Source: JAGSOU01 sp049974865 (GTDB lineage: Bacteria > Pseudomonadota > Alphaproteobacteria > Rhodobacterales > Rhodobacteraceae). Taken from it: a stretch of DNA of 32,830 bases. Below, piece after piece: positions 8,947 through 16,883 of the stretch (positions are counted from its first letter, which is position 1; every line of letters begins with the position of its first letter). The DNA lies in the NCBI GenBank assembly GCA_049974865.1, contig JBNGCX010000046.1, forward strand, positions 1 through 32,830, given 5' to 3'. The position numbers and the translations under genes were made by a program. Under the pieces are notes generated by a model. It had not been told where the DNA came from. It made no database searches and was given only the letters and a program-made list of their open reading frames with translations.

Positions 8947-10256
8947 TCCGCATCGCCCACGCCCTGGTCCTGACCCTGCTAATGGCGCTGCCCCTGCGTG
9001 CCGGCGTGGAGATACAGGAGGTCACATCGCCCGGCGGCATCGACGCCTGGCTGGTCGAAAGCCACGAGATCCTCATCCTGGCCCTTGAGATCCGCTTTCG
9101 CGGCGGCGCCTCGCTCGATGCGCCGGGCAAGCGGGGGGCGATCAACCTGATGACCGGCCTGCTGGAAGAGGGGGCGGGCGACATGGACGCCCGCGCCTTT
9201 GCCACGGCCCGCGACGCGCTGGCCGCCGATATCGGTTTCGATGTCGGGCCCGACACCCTGTCGGTTTCTGTCCGCACGCTGACCGAGAACCGCGATGAGG
9301 TGATGGGCCTGCTGCGCCTCGCCCTGCTTCAGCCGCGCTTTGACGAGGACGCGGTCGAGCGGGTCCGCAACCAGGTGCTGTCGATCATCCGCTCGGATGA
9401 AAAGGACCCCGACACCATCGCGACGCGCACCTTCGACCGGCTGGCCTTCGGCGACCATCCCTATGCCAGCTCGATCAACGGCACGCCCGAGGGCGTGGCC
9501 GCGCTGGCCCGCGACGACCTGATCGAGGCCAAGGCCCGCGTCATGGCGCGCGACCGGCTGGTGGTCTCGGCCGTGGGCGACATCACCGCCGAGGAACTGG
9601 GCACGCTGCTGGACAACCTGTTCGAGGGTCTGCCCGAGACCGGCGCGCCGATGCCCCCGCAGGCCGATTTCTCACTGGCGGGCGGTGTCACGGTGGTGCC
9701 CTTCGATACGCCGCAGGCGGTGGCCGTGTTCGGCCAGAAGGGGCTGAAGCGCGACGATCCCGATTTCATCACCGCCTATGTGCTGAACCAGGTGTTGGGC
9801 GCGGGCGGCTTCACCTCGCGCCTGATGACCGAGGTGCGCGAAAAGCGCGGCCTGACCTATGGCGTCTATTCCTATCTCTACCCGATGGACTACGCCGCGC
9901 TGATGCTGGGGCAGGTGGCCTCGGCCAACGACCGCGTGGCCGAGGCGATCGAGGTGATCCGGGCCGAATGGCAAAAGGCCGCGACCGAGGGGCTGACGCA
10001 GGAGGAACTGGACGCGGTCAAGACCTACCTCACCGGCGCCTACCCGCTGCGCTTTGACGGCAACGGGCCGATCGCAAGCATCCTGACTGGCATGCAGCTC
10101 GACGGTTTGTCGCCGGATTACGTCAAGACCCGCAACGCCATGATCGAGGCCGTGACGCTGGACGATATCCGCCGCGTGGCGGGTGAATTGCTGGACCCCG
10201 AGGCGCTGCATTTCGTGGTGGTGGGCCGGCCCGAGGGGCTGGCCAGCACCAACTAG
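8943..10256 (+). CDS. M16 family peptidase-like protein lacking the zinc site
   Basis: This 437-residue partner has a signal peptide (cleavage near residue 20) and the M16 fold signatures. Where the active subunit has HFLEH, it has INLMTGLLEEG, so it cannot bind zinc. It keeps the RGLTYGVYSYLYP segment with Arg302 and Tyr306. In heterodimeric M16B proteases an Arg/Tyr pair in this subunit contacts the substrate peptide. It overlaps the catalytic gene by ATGA (8943-8946), so the two are translationally coupled and probably made in equal amounts. The gene is full length. Interpretation as an obligate partner is inference from the family. Confidence 0.9.
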
Positions 10257-10299
10257 CCCCCCTGTTCGAATCGGGCGCGGGCGTGCTAATCCTAGTAGG

Positions 10300-12180
10300 A
10301 TGAACACGCCCAGCCCCAATATAAGCGCAGACCGGCCGGTCATCCGGCAACTCGACGAGGCAGCGATCAACCGCATCGCCGCCGGCGAGGTGGTCGAGCG
10401 CCCGGCCTCGGCCGTCAAGGAACTGGTCGAGAACGCGCTGGACGCCGGCGCGCGGCGGATCGAGGTCGCCTTCGCCGATGGCGGCAAGACGCTGATCCGG
10501 GTGCGCGACGACGGGCACGGCATGGCGGGCGAGGACCTGCCGCTGGCGCTGTCGCGCCATGCCACGTCCAAGATCGACGGCTCCGACCTGCTGGACATCC
10601 ACAGCTTCGGATTTCGGGGCGAGGCGCTGCCCTCGCTGGGCGCGGTGGGGCGGCTGACCATCACCTCGCGCGCGGGCGGCGAGGCGGCGCAGATCACCGT
10701 GGCGGGCGGGCAGATGAGCGCGGTGAAACCCGCGGCGCTGAGCCAGGGCACGGTGGTCGAGTTGCGCGATCTGTTCTACGCCACGCCCGCGCGGCTGAAA
10801 TTCCTGCGCTCCGACCGGGCCGAGACGCAGGCCATCTCCGACGTGATCAAGCGGCTGGCCATGGCCGAGCCCTTCGTCAGCTTCACCCTGCGCGATGTCT
10901 CGGGCGGGGGCGAGGGGCGCGTGAGTTTCCGCGCCGATGCCGAGACGGGCGATTTGTTCGACGCGCTGCACGGGCGGCTGGCGCGCATCCTGGGCGGCGA
11001 TTTCGCCGAGAACGCCCTGCCCATCGACGCCACCCGCGAGGGGCTGAGCCTGACCGGATACGCCGCCCTGCCGACCTATTCGCGCGGATCGTCGGTGGCG
11101 CAATACCTGTTCGTCAACGGCCGGCCCGTGAAGGACAAGATGCTGATCGGCGCGCTGCGCGGGGCCTATGCCGATTTCCTCAGCCGCGACCGGCACCCGG
11201 CTGCCGTGCTGTTCATCGAATGCGACCCGCATCTGGTGGACGTGAACGTGCACCCGGCCAAGGCCGAGGTGCGGTTCCGGGACCCGGGGCTGGCGCGCGG
11301 GCTGATCGTCTCGGCCCTGCGCCACGCGCTGGCCGAGGCCGGGCACCGGGCCTCCACCACCGTTGCGGGCGCGACGCTGGGCGCCATGCGGCCCGAACCG
11401 CCGGGCCCCGCCCGCGTCTACCAGATGGACCGCCCTTCGCCCGGCGCGCTGGCCTCCGCCTACAGGGCGCAGGCCCCCCTGGCGCCAGAGCGCTCTGGCC
11501 TTGGCCCCTCCGTTCCTGCCTCGCCCGAGACGCCCGGTTTTGCCGAGGCGGCCATGCCCTCGGCCCGGGTCGAGGAGGTGCCGGAGGCGGTGGCAGACGA
11601 TCTGCCGCTGGGCGCCGCCCGCGCGCAGGTGCACGAGAACTACATCATCGCCCAGACCGCCGACGGCATCGTCATCGTCGACCAGCACGCCGCGCATGAG
11701 CGGCTGGTCTATGAAAAGCTCAAACGCCAGATGGCCGAGAACGGCGTGGCCAGCCAGGCCCTGCTGATCCCCGAGATCGTGGAACTGTCCGAGGGCGATT
11801 GCGCCCGGCTGATGGAGCACGGCGACAACCTCGCGCGGCTGGGCTTGGTGCTGGAGCCCTTCGGCGGCGGCGCGGTGGCGGTGCGCGAGACCCCGGCCAT
11901 CCTGGGCGAGATCAACGCCGAGGCGCTGCTGCGCGACATCCTCGATGAATTGGACGATCTGGGCGAGAGCCAGATCGTGCAGGAAAAGGTCGAGGCGATC
12001 CTCTCCCGCGTCGCCTGCCACGGCTCCATCCGTTCCGGCCGCCGCATGCGGGGCGACGAGATGAACGCGCTGCTGCGCGAGATGGAGGCCACGCCGCATT
12101 CCGGCCAGTGCAATCACGGCCGGCCCACCTACGTGGAACTGAAACTCTCCGATATCGAAAGGCTGTTCGGACGCACATGA
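10300..12180 (+). CDS. mutL: DNA mismatch repair protein MutL with endonuclease motif
   Basis: MutL couples MutS mismatch recognition to strand incision. The 626-residue product starts with the GHKL ATPase (AINRIAAGEVVERPASAVKE with catalytic Glu44, DDGHGM, RHATSK, GFRGEALPS). A low-complexity proline-rich linker follows (about 365-440), then the C-terminal dimerisation/nuclease domain. The metal-binding nuclease motif DQHA-x2-E-x4-E is intact from Asp461 (DQHAAHERLVYE), supported by ACHGSIRSG and QCNHGRPT near the end. It therefore nicks DNA itself, as in organisms without MutH. The ATG at 10300 matches homologous N termini; no ribosome site with normal spacing is visible. It overlaps rmuC by ATGA. 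Confidence 0.96.
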   Translation: MNTPSPNISADRPVIRQLDEAAINRIAAGEVVERPASAVKELVENALDAGARRIEVAFADGGKTLIRVRDDGHGMAGEDLPLALSRHATSKIDGSDLLDIHSFGFRGEALPSLGAVGRLTITSRAGGEAAQITVAGGQMSAVKPAALSQGTVVELRDLFYATPARLKFLRSDRAETQAISDVIKRLAMAEPFVSFTLRDVSGGGEGRVSFRADAETGDLFDALHGRLARILGGDFAENALPIDATREGLSLTGYAALPTYSRGSSVAQYLFVNGRPVKDKMLIGALRGAYADFLSRDRHPAAVLFIECDPHLVDVNVHPAKAEVRFRDPGLARGLIVSALRHALAEAGHRASTTVAGATLGAMRPEPPGPARVYQMDRPSPGALASAYRAQAPLAPERSGLGPSVPASPETPGFAEAAMPSARVEEVPEAVADDLPLGAARAQVHENYIIAQTADGIVIVDQHAAHERLVYEKLKRQMAENGVASQALLIPEIVELSEGDCARLMEHGDNLARLGLVLEPFGGGAVAVRETPAILGEINAEALLRDILDELDDLGESQIVQEKVEAILSRVACHGSIRSGRRMRGDEMNALLREMEATPHSGQCNHGRPTYVELKLSDIERLFGRT

Positions 12181-13349
12181 ACGAGATTTCCGGACAAGGC
12201 CTCGCGCTGAACGACCCGCTGGTGATGGCGGCCCTCGCCGCGGCGGGGCTGCTCATGCTGGTGGTGATCCTGCTGATCGTCACCCTGCGCCGCGCGGGCC
12301 GCTCGGCCGCCGCCGCCGAGCCGCTCATCTACCAGATGAACCAGCTTGGTCAGCGGGTGCAGATGCTCTCGGACGGCCAGCAGCAGCTGGCGGGCGGCCT
12401 GACCCATGTGTCCGAGGCGCAGGCTGCCAGCCAAACCAACATGCTGAAGCTGATGGAAAACCGCCTGCAGCAGGTGACCGAGCAGATGAACCAGAACCTG
12501 CACGGCTCGGCTCGGCGCACGGCGCAAAGCTTGGGCGAGTTGCAGCAGCGGCTGCAGACCATCGACAAGGCCCAGGCCAATATCGAGAAGCTGTCGGGCG
12601 ACGTGCTCAGCCTGCAGGACATCCTGTCCAACAAGCAGACCCGCGGCGCCTTTGGCGAGATCCAGCTCAACGACATCGTGTCCAAGGCGCTGCCCTCCGA
12701 CAGCTACTCGCTGCAGGCGACGCTGTCGAACGGGCGGCGGGCGGACTGCCTGATCCACCTGCCCAATCCGCCGGGGCCGATCGTGGTGGACAGCAAGTTC
12801 CCGCTGGAGGCCTACGAGGCTCTGCGCCGCGCCTCCACGCAGAACGAGTTGAACGAGGCCGCGCGGATGCTGCGCAACTCGGTCAAGGCGCATATCAAGG
12901 CGATCTCCGAGAAATACATCATCGAGGGCGAAACCGCCGACGGCGCGCTGATGTTCCTGCCGTCCGAGGCCGTCTATGCCGAGCTGCACGCCAATTTCCC
13001 CGAACTGGTGCGCGAGGGATTCGCAGCCCGGGTCTGGATCGTCTCGCCCACCACCTGCATGGCCACGCTGAACACCATGCGCGCGATCCTCAAGGACGCG
13101 CGGATGCGTCAGCAGGCCGGCGCCATCCGCAAGGAACTGGCCATGCTCTACGCCGACGTGGACCGGCTGGGCACGCGGGTGGAAAACCTGGACCGGCATT
13201 TCCACCAGGCCTCCAAGGACATTTCCGAGATCAAGATATCGGCCGAGAAGGCCGGGCGCCGGGCTAAGCGGCTGGACAATTTCGATTTCGAGGAACTGGC
13301 GCCCGAGGCCGAAGAGCGCGTGGTGCCGCTGACCCCGCCCAAGGGCTGA
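12177..13349 (+). CDS. rmuC: DNA recombination protein RmuC homologue
   Basis: RmuC-family proteins limit recombination at inverted repeats and are predicted membrane-anchored nucleases. The 390-residue product has an N-terminal transmembrane segment (about 15-38, ALAAAGLLMLVVILLIVTL) and a coiled-coil region (about 55-150). The PD-(D/E)xK-like RmuC domain follows (about 150-350), with RGAFGEIQLNDIV, VVDSKFPLEAYEAL, FLPSEAVYAELHANFP and SPTTCMATLNTMRAIL. Its start overlaps the mutL stop by 4 nt (ATGA), implying translational coupling with mismatch repair. The C terminus is followed by an inverted repeat that probably terminates transcription. The biochemical activity in this family is not firmly established. 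Confidence 0.92.
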   Translation: MNEISGQGLALNDPLVMAALAAAGLLMLVVILLIVTLRRAGRSAAAAEPLIYQMNQLGQRVQMLSDGQQQLAGGLTHVSEAQAASQTNMLKLMENRLQQVTEQMNQNLHGSARRTAQSLGELQQRLQTIDKAQANIEKLSGDVLSLQDILSNKQTRGAFGEIQLNDIVSKALPSDSYSLQATLSNGRRADCLIHLPNPPGPIVVDSKFPLEAYEALRRASTQNELNEAARMLRNSVKAHIKAISEKYIIEGETADGALMFLPSEAVYAELHANFPELVREGFAARVWIVSPTTCMATLNTMRAILKDARMRQQAGAIRKELAMLYADVDRLGTRVENLDRHFHQASKDISEIKISAEKAGRRAKRLDNFDFEELAPEAEERVVPLTPPKG

Positions 13350-13371
13350 GCGGCCCGGTCGCCGCCCCCAG

Positions 13372-13392
13372 CGATTTTTCGGAGAAAAATCG
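13372..13392. terminator. Bidirectional terminator between rmuC and chrR
   Basis: CGATTTTT (13372-13379) and AAAAATCG (13385-13392) form a perfect 8-bp stem with a 5-nt loop, located between the convergent ends of rmuC (13349) and chrR (13410). The arms supply T-runs in both directions, and four C before and four G after extend the pairing imperfectly. The position and symmetry suit a shared terminator. Confidence 0.6.
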
Positions 13393-13409
13393 GGGCCCGT
13401 GCCGGCCGG

Positions 13410-14057
13410 TCAGATCCGCAAGAAAGGCTGGGCCAGCCGGGGCAGCAGCGATTTGAACCGCAACGGCGCGTCGGTGGCGGCCAGGCAGATGCAATCCTCG
13501 CCCGCCTCGGCCACGGGGGTGTGCTCCAGTTCGTCGGTCGCGACCTCGATGTCGCCGGGGCCGAAGCGCCCGTCCTCGTCGCGGAAGGCGCCCTGCAACA
13601 CCAGCGTCAGTTCCATCCCCCTGTGGCCGTGATCCGGCACCGCCGTGCCTGCCGGGATGTGGAGCAGCCGCACGCTTGCCGTGGACGAGGTGGGCAGGAT
13701 CGCCTGCCGCACGCCGGTGCCAAAGCCCCGCCATTTCACGGCCTCCAGATCGCCCCCCACGTAATCCTGCAGCGGCGCGGGAAACAGGCCGCGTTTGTGC
13801 GCGGGCCTGGGTGCCTCGGCGGGCTGGTCCGCGATCCGGGCCAGTGTGGCCGCGAAACTGTCCTCGGCCAGCGCCGCCGCGGGTTCCGTGTCTTCCAGCA
13901 CCGTGCCGCCCAGCGCCTCGAAACTGCCCAGCCGGGCCCGGCATTCGTCGCAGAGCGAGATATGCGTGGCCACAACCAGGTTGAACGCCTCGGGCAGGGC
14001 GCCCGCGGCGTATCCCATCAGCAGGGCGTCGGTCAGGTGATGCGTGATCTTCTTCAT
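13410..14057 (-). CDS. chrR: ChrR zinc-dependent cupin anti-sigma factor
   Basis: ChrR holds RpoE inactive until singlet oxygen or organic peroxides trigger its release and degradation. The 215-residue product has the N-terminal anti-sigma domain with zinc ligands His6, His32, Cys36 and Cys39 (THISLCDEC). The C-terminal cupin domain carries His143, His145, Glu149 (DHGHRGMEL) and His179 (ELEHTP). Cys189 and Cys191 (EDCICLA) match the cysteine pair near the C terminus of the R. sphaeroides protein. All ligands of the characterised ChrR are present with nearly the same numbering, so signalling should be intact. It starts 5 nt after rpoE and is co-transcribed with it. Confidence 0.95.
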   Translation of the reverse strand: MKKITHHLTDALLMGYAAGALPEAFNLVVATHISLCDECRARLGSFEALGGTVLEDTEPAAALAEDSFAATLARIADQPAEAPRPAHKRGLFPAPLQDYVGGDLEAVKWRGFGTGVRQAILPTSSTASVRLLHIPAGTAVPDHGHRGMELTLVLQGAFRDEDGRFGPGDIEVATDELEHTPVAEAGEDCICLAATDAPLRFKSLLPRLAQPFLRI

Positions 14058-14062
14058 GGCAG

Positions 14063-14599
14063 TCACTTCATTGCGTGGCGCAGGCGGTCCAGCGCCAGTC
14101 TTATGCGCGACTTGATCGTGCCCAGCGGCAGGCCGGTTTCGGCCGCGATCTCGCTGTGGCTGAGCTCGCCGAAATAAGCCTTCTCGATCAGGTGGCGCTG
14201 TTTCTCGGGCAGGGCGGCCAGCGCGGCCGCGAGTTGTTCGCTTTCCTGTTGCAGGCCTAGGATCTCGGCCTGTTCGGGGTCGGGCTCGGGACCCCAAGGC
14301 AGGTCCTCGGGTTCGGGGCGGCGTTCCTTGCGAAGCAGGTCGATCCGGCGGTTGCGCGCGATGGTGAACACCCAGGTCGCCACGCTGGCGCGGGCCGGGT
14401 CGAACAGATGCGCCTTGTGCCACAGCGTGGCCATCACGTCCTGGGCGCATTCCTCGGCAATGTCGGGCGCGGCGCCCGACTTGATGAGGAAGCCTTTCAC
14501 GCGCGGGGCGAAATGGGTGAATAGCGCCTTGAATGCCTGCTGATCCTTGTGGTCCCGGATCCGCCCGACCAGTTCTATCCAATCTGTCTCGACCGACAT
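14063..14599 (-). CDS. rpoE: ECF sigma factor RpoE (group IV, ChrR-controlled)
   Basis: This 178-residue ECF sigma factor has region 2 (about 20-90: FKALFTHFAPRVKGFLIKSG, ECAQDVMATLWHKAHLFDP, ATWVFTIARNRRIDLLRKE) and region 4 (about 120-178: LPEKQRHLIEKAYFGELSHS, ETGLPLGTIKSRIRLALDRL). It directs RNA polymerase to singlet-oxygen-response promoters and is inhibited by ChrR, encoded just downstream. The frame is open further upstream, but the ATG at 14722 would lie inside the -10 element of its own promoter. The MSVETDWIEL start at 14599 therefore fits, leaving a leader of roughly 115 nt. Autoregulation is indicated by the TGATCC-N18-TAAGAT promoter. Confidence 0.95.
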   Translation of the reverse strand: MSVETDWIELVGRIRDHKDQQAFKALFTHFAPRVKGFLIKSGAAPDIAEECAQDVMATLWHKAHLFDPARASVATWVFTIARNRRIDLLRKERRPEPEDLPWGPEPDPEQAEILGLQQESEQLAAALAALPEKQRHLIEKAYFGELSHSEIAAETGLPLGTIKSRIRLALDRLRHAMK

Positions 14600-14720
14600 C
14601 GCGTCCGTTCCCGCCCCCTCGTCGCGGCGCCGGGCAATGGCCCGGCGGGAGACAGCATAGGCGCGCTTCCCCGCGGGTGCATCCAAAATCTCTGCAAGGC
14701 CGGTATCGGTCAACATGTCC

Positions 14721-14750
14721 ATCTTACGTGCGCGGCGTGCGATCGGATCA
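14721..14750 (-). promoter_or_regulatory. RpoE-type promoter of rpoE-chrR
   Basis: On the minus strand TGATCC (14750-14745), 18 bp, then TAAGAT (14726-14721) matches the sigma-E consensus known from R. sphaeroides (TGATC, N18, TAAG-like -10). It reads into rpoE, implying autoactivation. The -35 element lies in the left arm of a perfect inverted repeat shared with the divergent operon. Confidence 0.8.
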
Positions 14751-14769
14751 CAGGTTTTTCTGTGATCCG
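14744..14769. repeat. 26-bp perfect inverted repeat holding two divergent -35 elements
   Basis: CGGATCACAG (14744-14753) and CTGTGATCCG (14760-14769) are exact reverse complements separated by GTTTTT. Each arm contains one TGATCC -35 element, one facing rpoE-chrR and one facing the fatty-acid operon. Confidence 0.85.
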
Positions 14770-14792
14770 CCCCCGCGCCCCGGCCGTATTTC
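14763..14792 (+). promoter_or_regulatory. Probable RpoE-type promoter of the fatty-acid operon
   Basis: TGATCC (14763-14768), 18 bp, then TATTTC (14787-14792). The -35 is perfect; the -10 matches less well than the rpoE-facing one. The start point would be near 14800, giving a short leader with CAGGAG (14814-14819) before the ATG at 14827. The R. sphaeroides counterpart operon is RpoE-dependent. Confidence 0.6.
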
Positions 14793-14826
14793 AGGACAAC
14801 GCAAAATACGAAGCAGGAGCCTGCCC

Positions 14827-16122
14827 ATGCCTTTCGATCCCCCAACCCCCGCGCCCCGGCGCATTGCCGTGATCGGCGGCGGCATTTCCGGGATGGCGGC
14901 CGCGCGCCTGCTGGGCAGGCGGCACCGCGTCGTGCTGTTCGAGGCGGCACCGCGGCTTGGCGGCCATGCGCGCACCGTGCTGGCGGGCAAGCGGGGCGAC
15001 AGGGCGGTGGATACCGGCTTCATCGTGTTCAACTACGCCAACTACCCGCACCTGGCGGCGCTGTTCGACGAGCTGGACGTGCCGGTGGTCAAGAGCGACA
15101 TGAGTTTCGGCGCCTCCTTCGACGGCGGGCGCTTCGAATACGGGCTGCGCAACCTGCGTGCCGTCTTCGCGCAGAAGCGCAACCTGGCCAACCCGCGCTT
15201 TGCGGGGATGCTGCGCGACGTGCTGCGTTTCAACGCCCGGGCGCTGGAGGTCGCGCGCGACCCCGGCCTGACCATCGGCGGCATGCTGGACCGGCTGGGC
15301 ACCGGCGACTGGTTCCGCGACCGCTATATCCTGCCGCTCTCGGGCGCGATCTGGTCGACGCCCTGCGCCCGGATCATGGATTTCCCGGCCCGCGCCCTAG
15401 TGCAGTTCTTCGACAACCATGCCCTTCTCAGCCACACCGGCCAGCACCAGTGGTACACGGTCAAGGGCGGCTCGGTCGAATATGTGAACAGGCTGCAGGT
15501 CGCGTTGGCCGCACAGGGCGTGGACCTGCGCCTCGGCGCGGCGGTGGAGGCCGTGCGCCGGCCGGTCGGCGGCGTCGAGGTCAAGGCGAAGGGCGGAGAC
15601 TGGGAGGCGTTCGACGACGTTGTCTTCGCCACCCATTCCGACGACACGCTGGCGCTGCTGGCCGATCCTTCGCCGCAGGAGCGCGCGGCGTTGTCGGCGG
15701 TGCGCTACCAGCCGAATGAAGCGGTGCTGCACGCCGACGCCTCGCTGATGCCTCGCCGCCGCGCGGCCTGGGCGAGCTGGGTCTATTCCGAGGAGCGCGG
15801 CAAGGGCAGCGAGCGGATCGACCTGACCTACTGGATGAACTCGCTGCAGCGGATCCCGCGGGACGATCCGATGTTCGTGACCCTCAACACCACCCGGCCC
15901 ATCCGGGACGAGCTGATCTACGACACCGTCACCTTCCGCCACCCCGTCTACGACCACGCCGCACTGGCGACGCAGGAAAAGATCCGCGCCATGAACGGGG
16001 CGCGCGGCACCTGGTTCTGCGGCGCCTGGATGCGCAACGGCTTCCACGAGGACGGGTTCGCCAGCGCGGTGGACGTGGCCGAGGCGATGATGCAGATGCA
16101 GGACCGGGCCGCGGCGGCATGA
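14827..16122 (+). CDS. ufaD: FAD-dependent fatty acid desaturase-like protein (UfaD/RSP_1091 homologue)
   Basis: The 431-residue flavoprotein has an N-terminal dinucleotide motif GGGISGMAAARLLG (17-30) with Glu39 to bind ADP-ribose. It also has RLGGHARTV, the amine-oxidase-like substrate half (DTGFIVFNYANYPHL, WYTVKGGSVEYVNRL) and a C-terminal FAD segment (FCGAWMRNGFHEDGFASAV). In R. sphaeroides the gene in this position is, to my recollection, ufaD, which introduces a double bond into 11-methyl-vaccenate during furan fatty acid synthesis. It has also been linked to ChrR turnover. The start at 14827 has CAGGAG 7 nt upstream; the frame is open further upstream into the promoter. It overlaps the next gene by ATGA. 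The family call is firm; the symbol rests on synteny and memory. Confidence 0.85.
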   Translation: MPFDPPTPAPRRIAVIGGGISGMAAARLLGRRHRVVLFEAAPRLGGHARTVLAGKRGDRAVDTGFIVFNYANYPHLAALFDELDVPVVKSDMSFGASFDGGRFEYGLRNLRAVFAQKRNLANPRFAGMLRDVLRFNARALEVARDPGLTIGGMLDRLGTGDWFRDRYILPLSGAIWSTPCARIMDFPARALVQFFDNHALLSHTGQHQWYTVKGGSVEYVNRLQVALAAQGVDLRLGAAVEAVRRPVGGVEVKAKGGDWEAFDDVVFATHSDDTLALLADPSPQERAALSAVRYQPNEAVLHADASLMPRRRAAWASWVYSEERGKGSERIDLTYWMNSLQRIPRDDPMFVTLNTTRPIRDELIYDTVTFRHPVYDHAALATQEKIRAMNGARGTWFCGAWMRNGFHEDGFASAVDVAEAMMQMQDRAAAA

Positions 16123-16883
16123 GCGGCGCGGTCGAGCATATCCGGGGCGTGACCTTCCACGGGCGGCGCGGCGCGGTGCGCCACGCCTTTCGCTATGGCG
16201 TGGACTACGTTCTGCTCGACGCCGGGGCCCCGGCCCCGTGCGCGCCCTGGCTGTTCTCCCGCGACGGCCGCAATCTGTTTTCCGTTCGGGACCGCGACCA
16301 TGGCGGTCCGCGCGGCGCCGGGCGCGGCGCAGCCTGGGTGCGCGAGTTGCTGGCCGGGCACGGGCTGGACAAGGTGGACGGGCCGATCCGGCTGCTGACC
16401 CAGCCGCGCGTCTTGGGGATGGAGTTCAACCCGGTCAGCTTCTGGCTCTGCCACGGCGCGGATGGCAGCCTGCGCGCGGTGATCGCCGAGGTGAACAATA
16501 CCTTCGGCGACCGGCACAACTACCTCTGTGCCCATACCGACCAGCGCCCGATCGGGCCCAGCGACCGGCTGCGGGCGCAAAAGGTGTTCCACGTCTCGCC
16601 TTTCCAGCCGATCGCGGGGGGCTACACCTTCCGCTTCGACATCGGGGCGGAACGGCTGGGGATCTGGATCGACTTCTCGGACGGGGACGAGGGGCTCTAC
16701 GCCACCCTGACCGGCCCGCGCGGGACGCTGACCAACCGCGGTATCCTAGGGGCCTGCCTGCGCCGCCCCCTGGGCGCGCTGCGCGTGCTGGGGCTGATCC
16801 ATTGGCAGGCGTTGCGCCTGGCGGTGAAAGGGGCGCGCTACCGGGCCCACACCCCGCCGCCCGCGCAGGAGGTTTCGCGATGA
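16119..16883 (+). CDS. ufaO: DUF1365 protein (UfaO/RSP_1090 homologue)
   Basis: The 254-residue product belongs to DUF1365: an N-terminal HIRGVTFHGRRGAVRHAFRY, the central FNPVSFWLCHGADG and EVNNTFGDRHNYL, and KVFHVSPFQPIAGGY. I recall the R. sphaeroides counterpart being required, with oxygen, for the final furan-ring-forming step (UfaO), and together with UfaD for singlet-oxygen-triggered ChrR loss. No cofactor motif is obvious, though conserved His residues (HAF, DRHNY, KVFHV) could bind a metal. It overlaps its neighbours by 4 nt at both ends. DUF1365 proteins commonly lie beside flavin amine oxidases and cyclopropane synthases, which supports a lipid role. The symbol is inferred from synteny. 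Confidence 0.82.
   Translation: MSGAVEHIRGVTFHGRRGAVRHAFRYGVDYVLLDAGAPAPCAPWLFSRDGRNLFSVRDRDHGGPRGAGRGAAWVRELLAGHGLDKVDGPIRLLTQPRVLGMEFNPVSFWLCHGADGSLRAVIAEVNNTFGDRHNYLCAHTDQRPIGPSDRLRAQKVFHVSPFQPIAGGYTFRFDIGAERLGIWIDFSDGDEGLYATLTGPRGTLTNRGILGACLRRPLGALRVLGLIHWQALRLAVKGARYRAHTPPPAQEVSR

Noticed and set aside
14533..14826. An N-terminal extension of the UfaD-like protein by 98 codons
   Set aside because: It runs through the sigma-E promoters and antisense rpoE. The ATG at 14827 has a good ribosome site and starts just before the FAD motif.
14600..14950. Upstream in-frame starts for rpoE (for example at 14722)
   Set aside because: They overlap the -10 element TAAGAT of the rpoE promoter, so they cannot be on the transcript from that promoter. 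The 14599 start matches known RpoE N termini.
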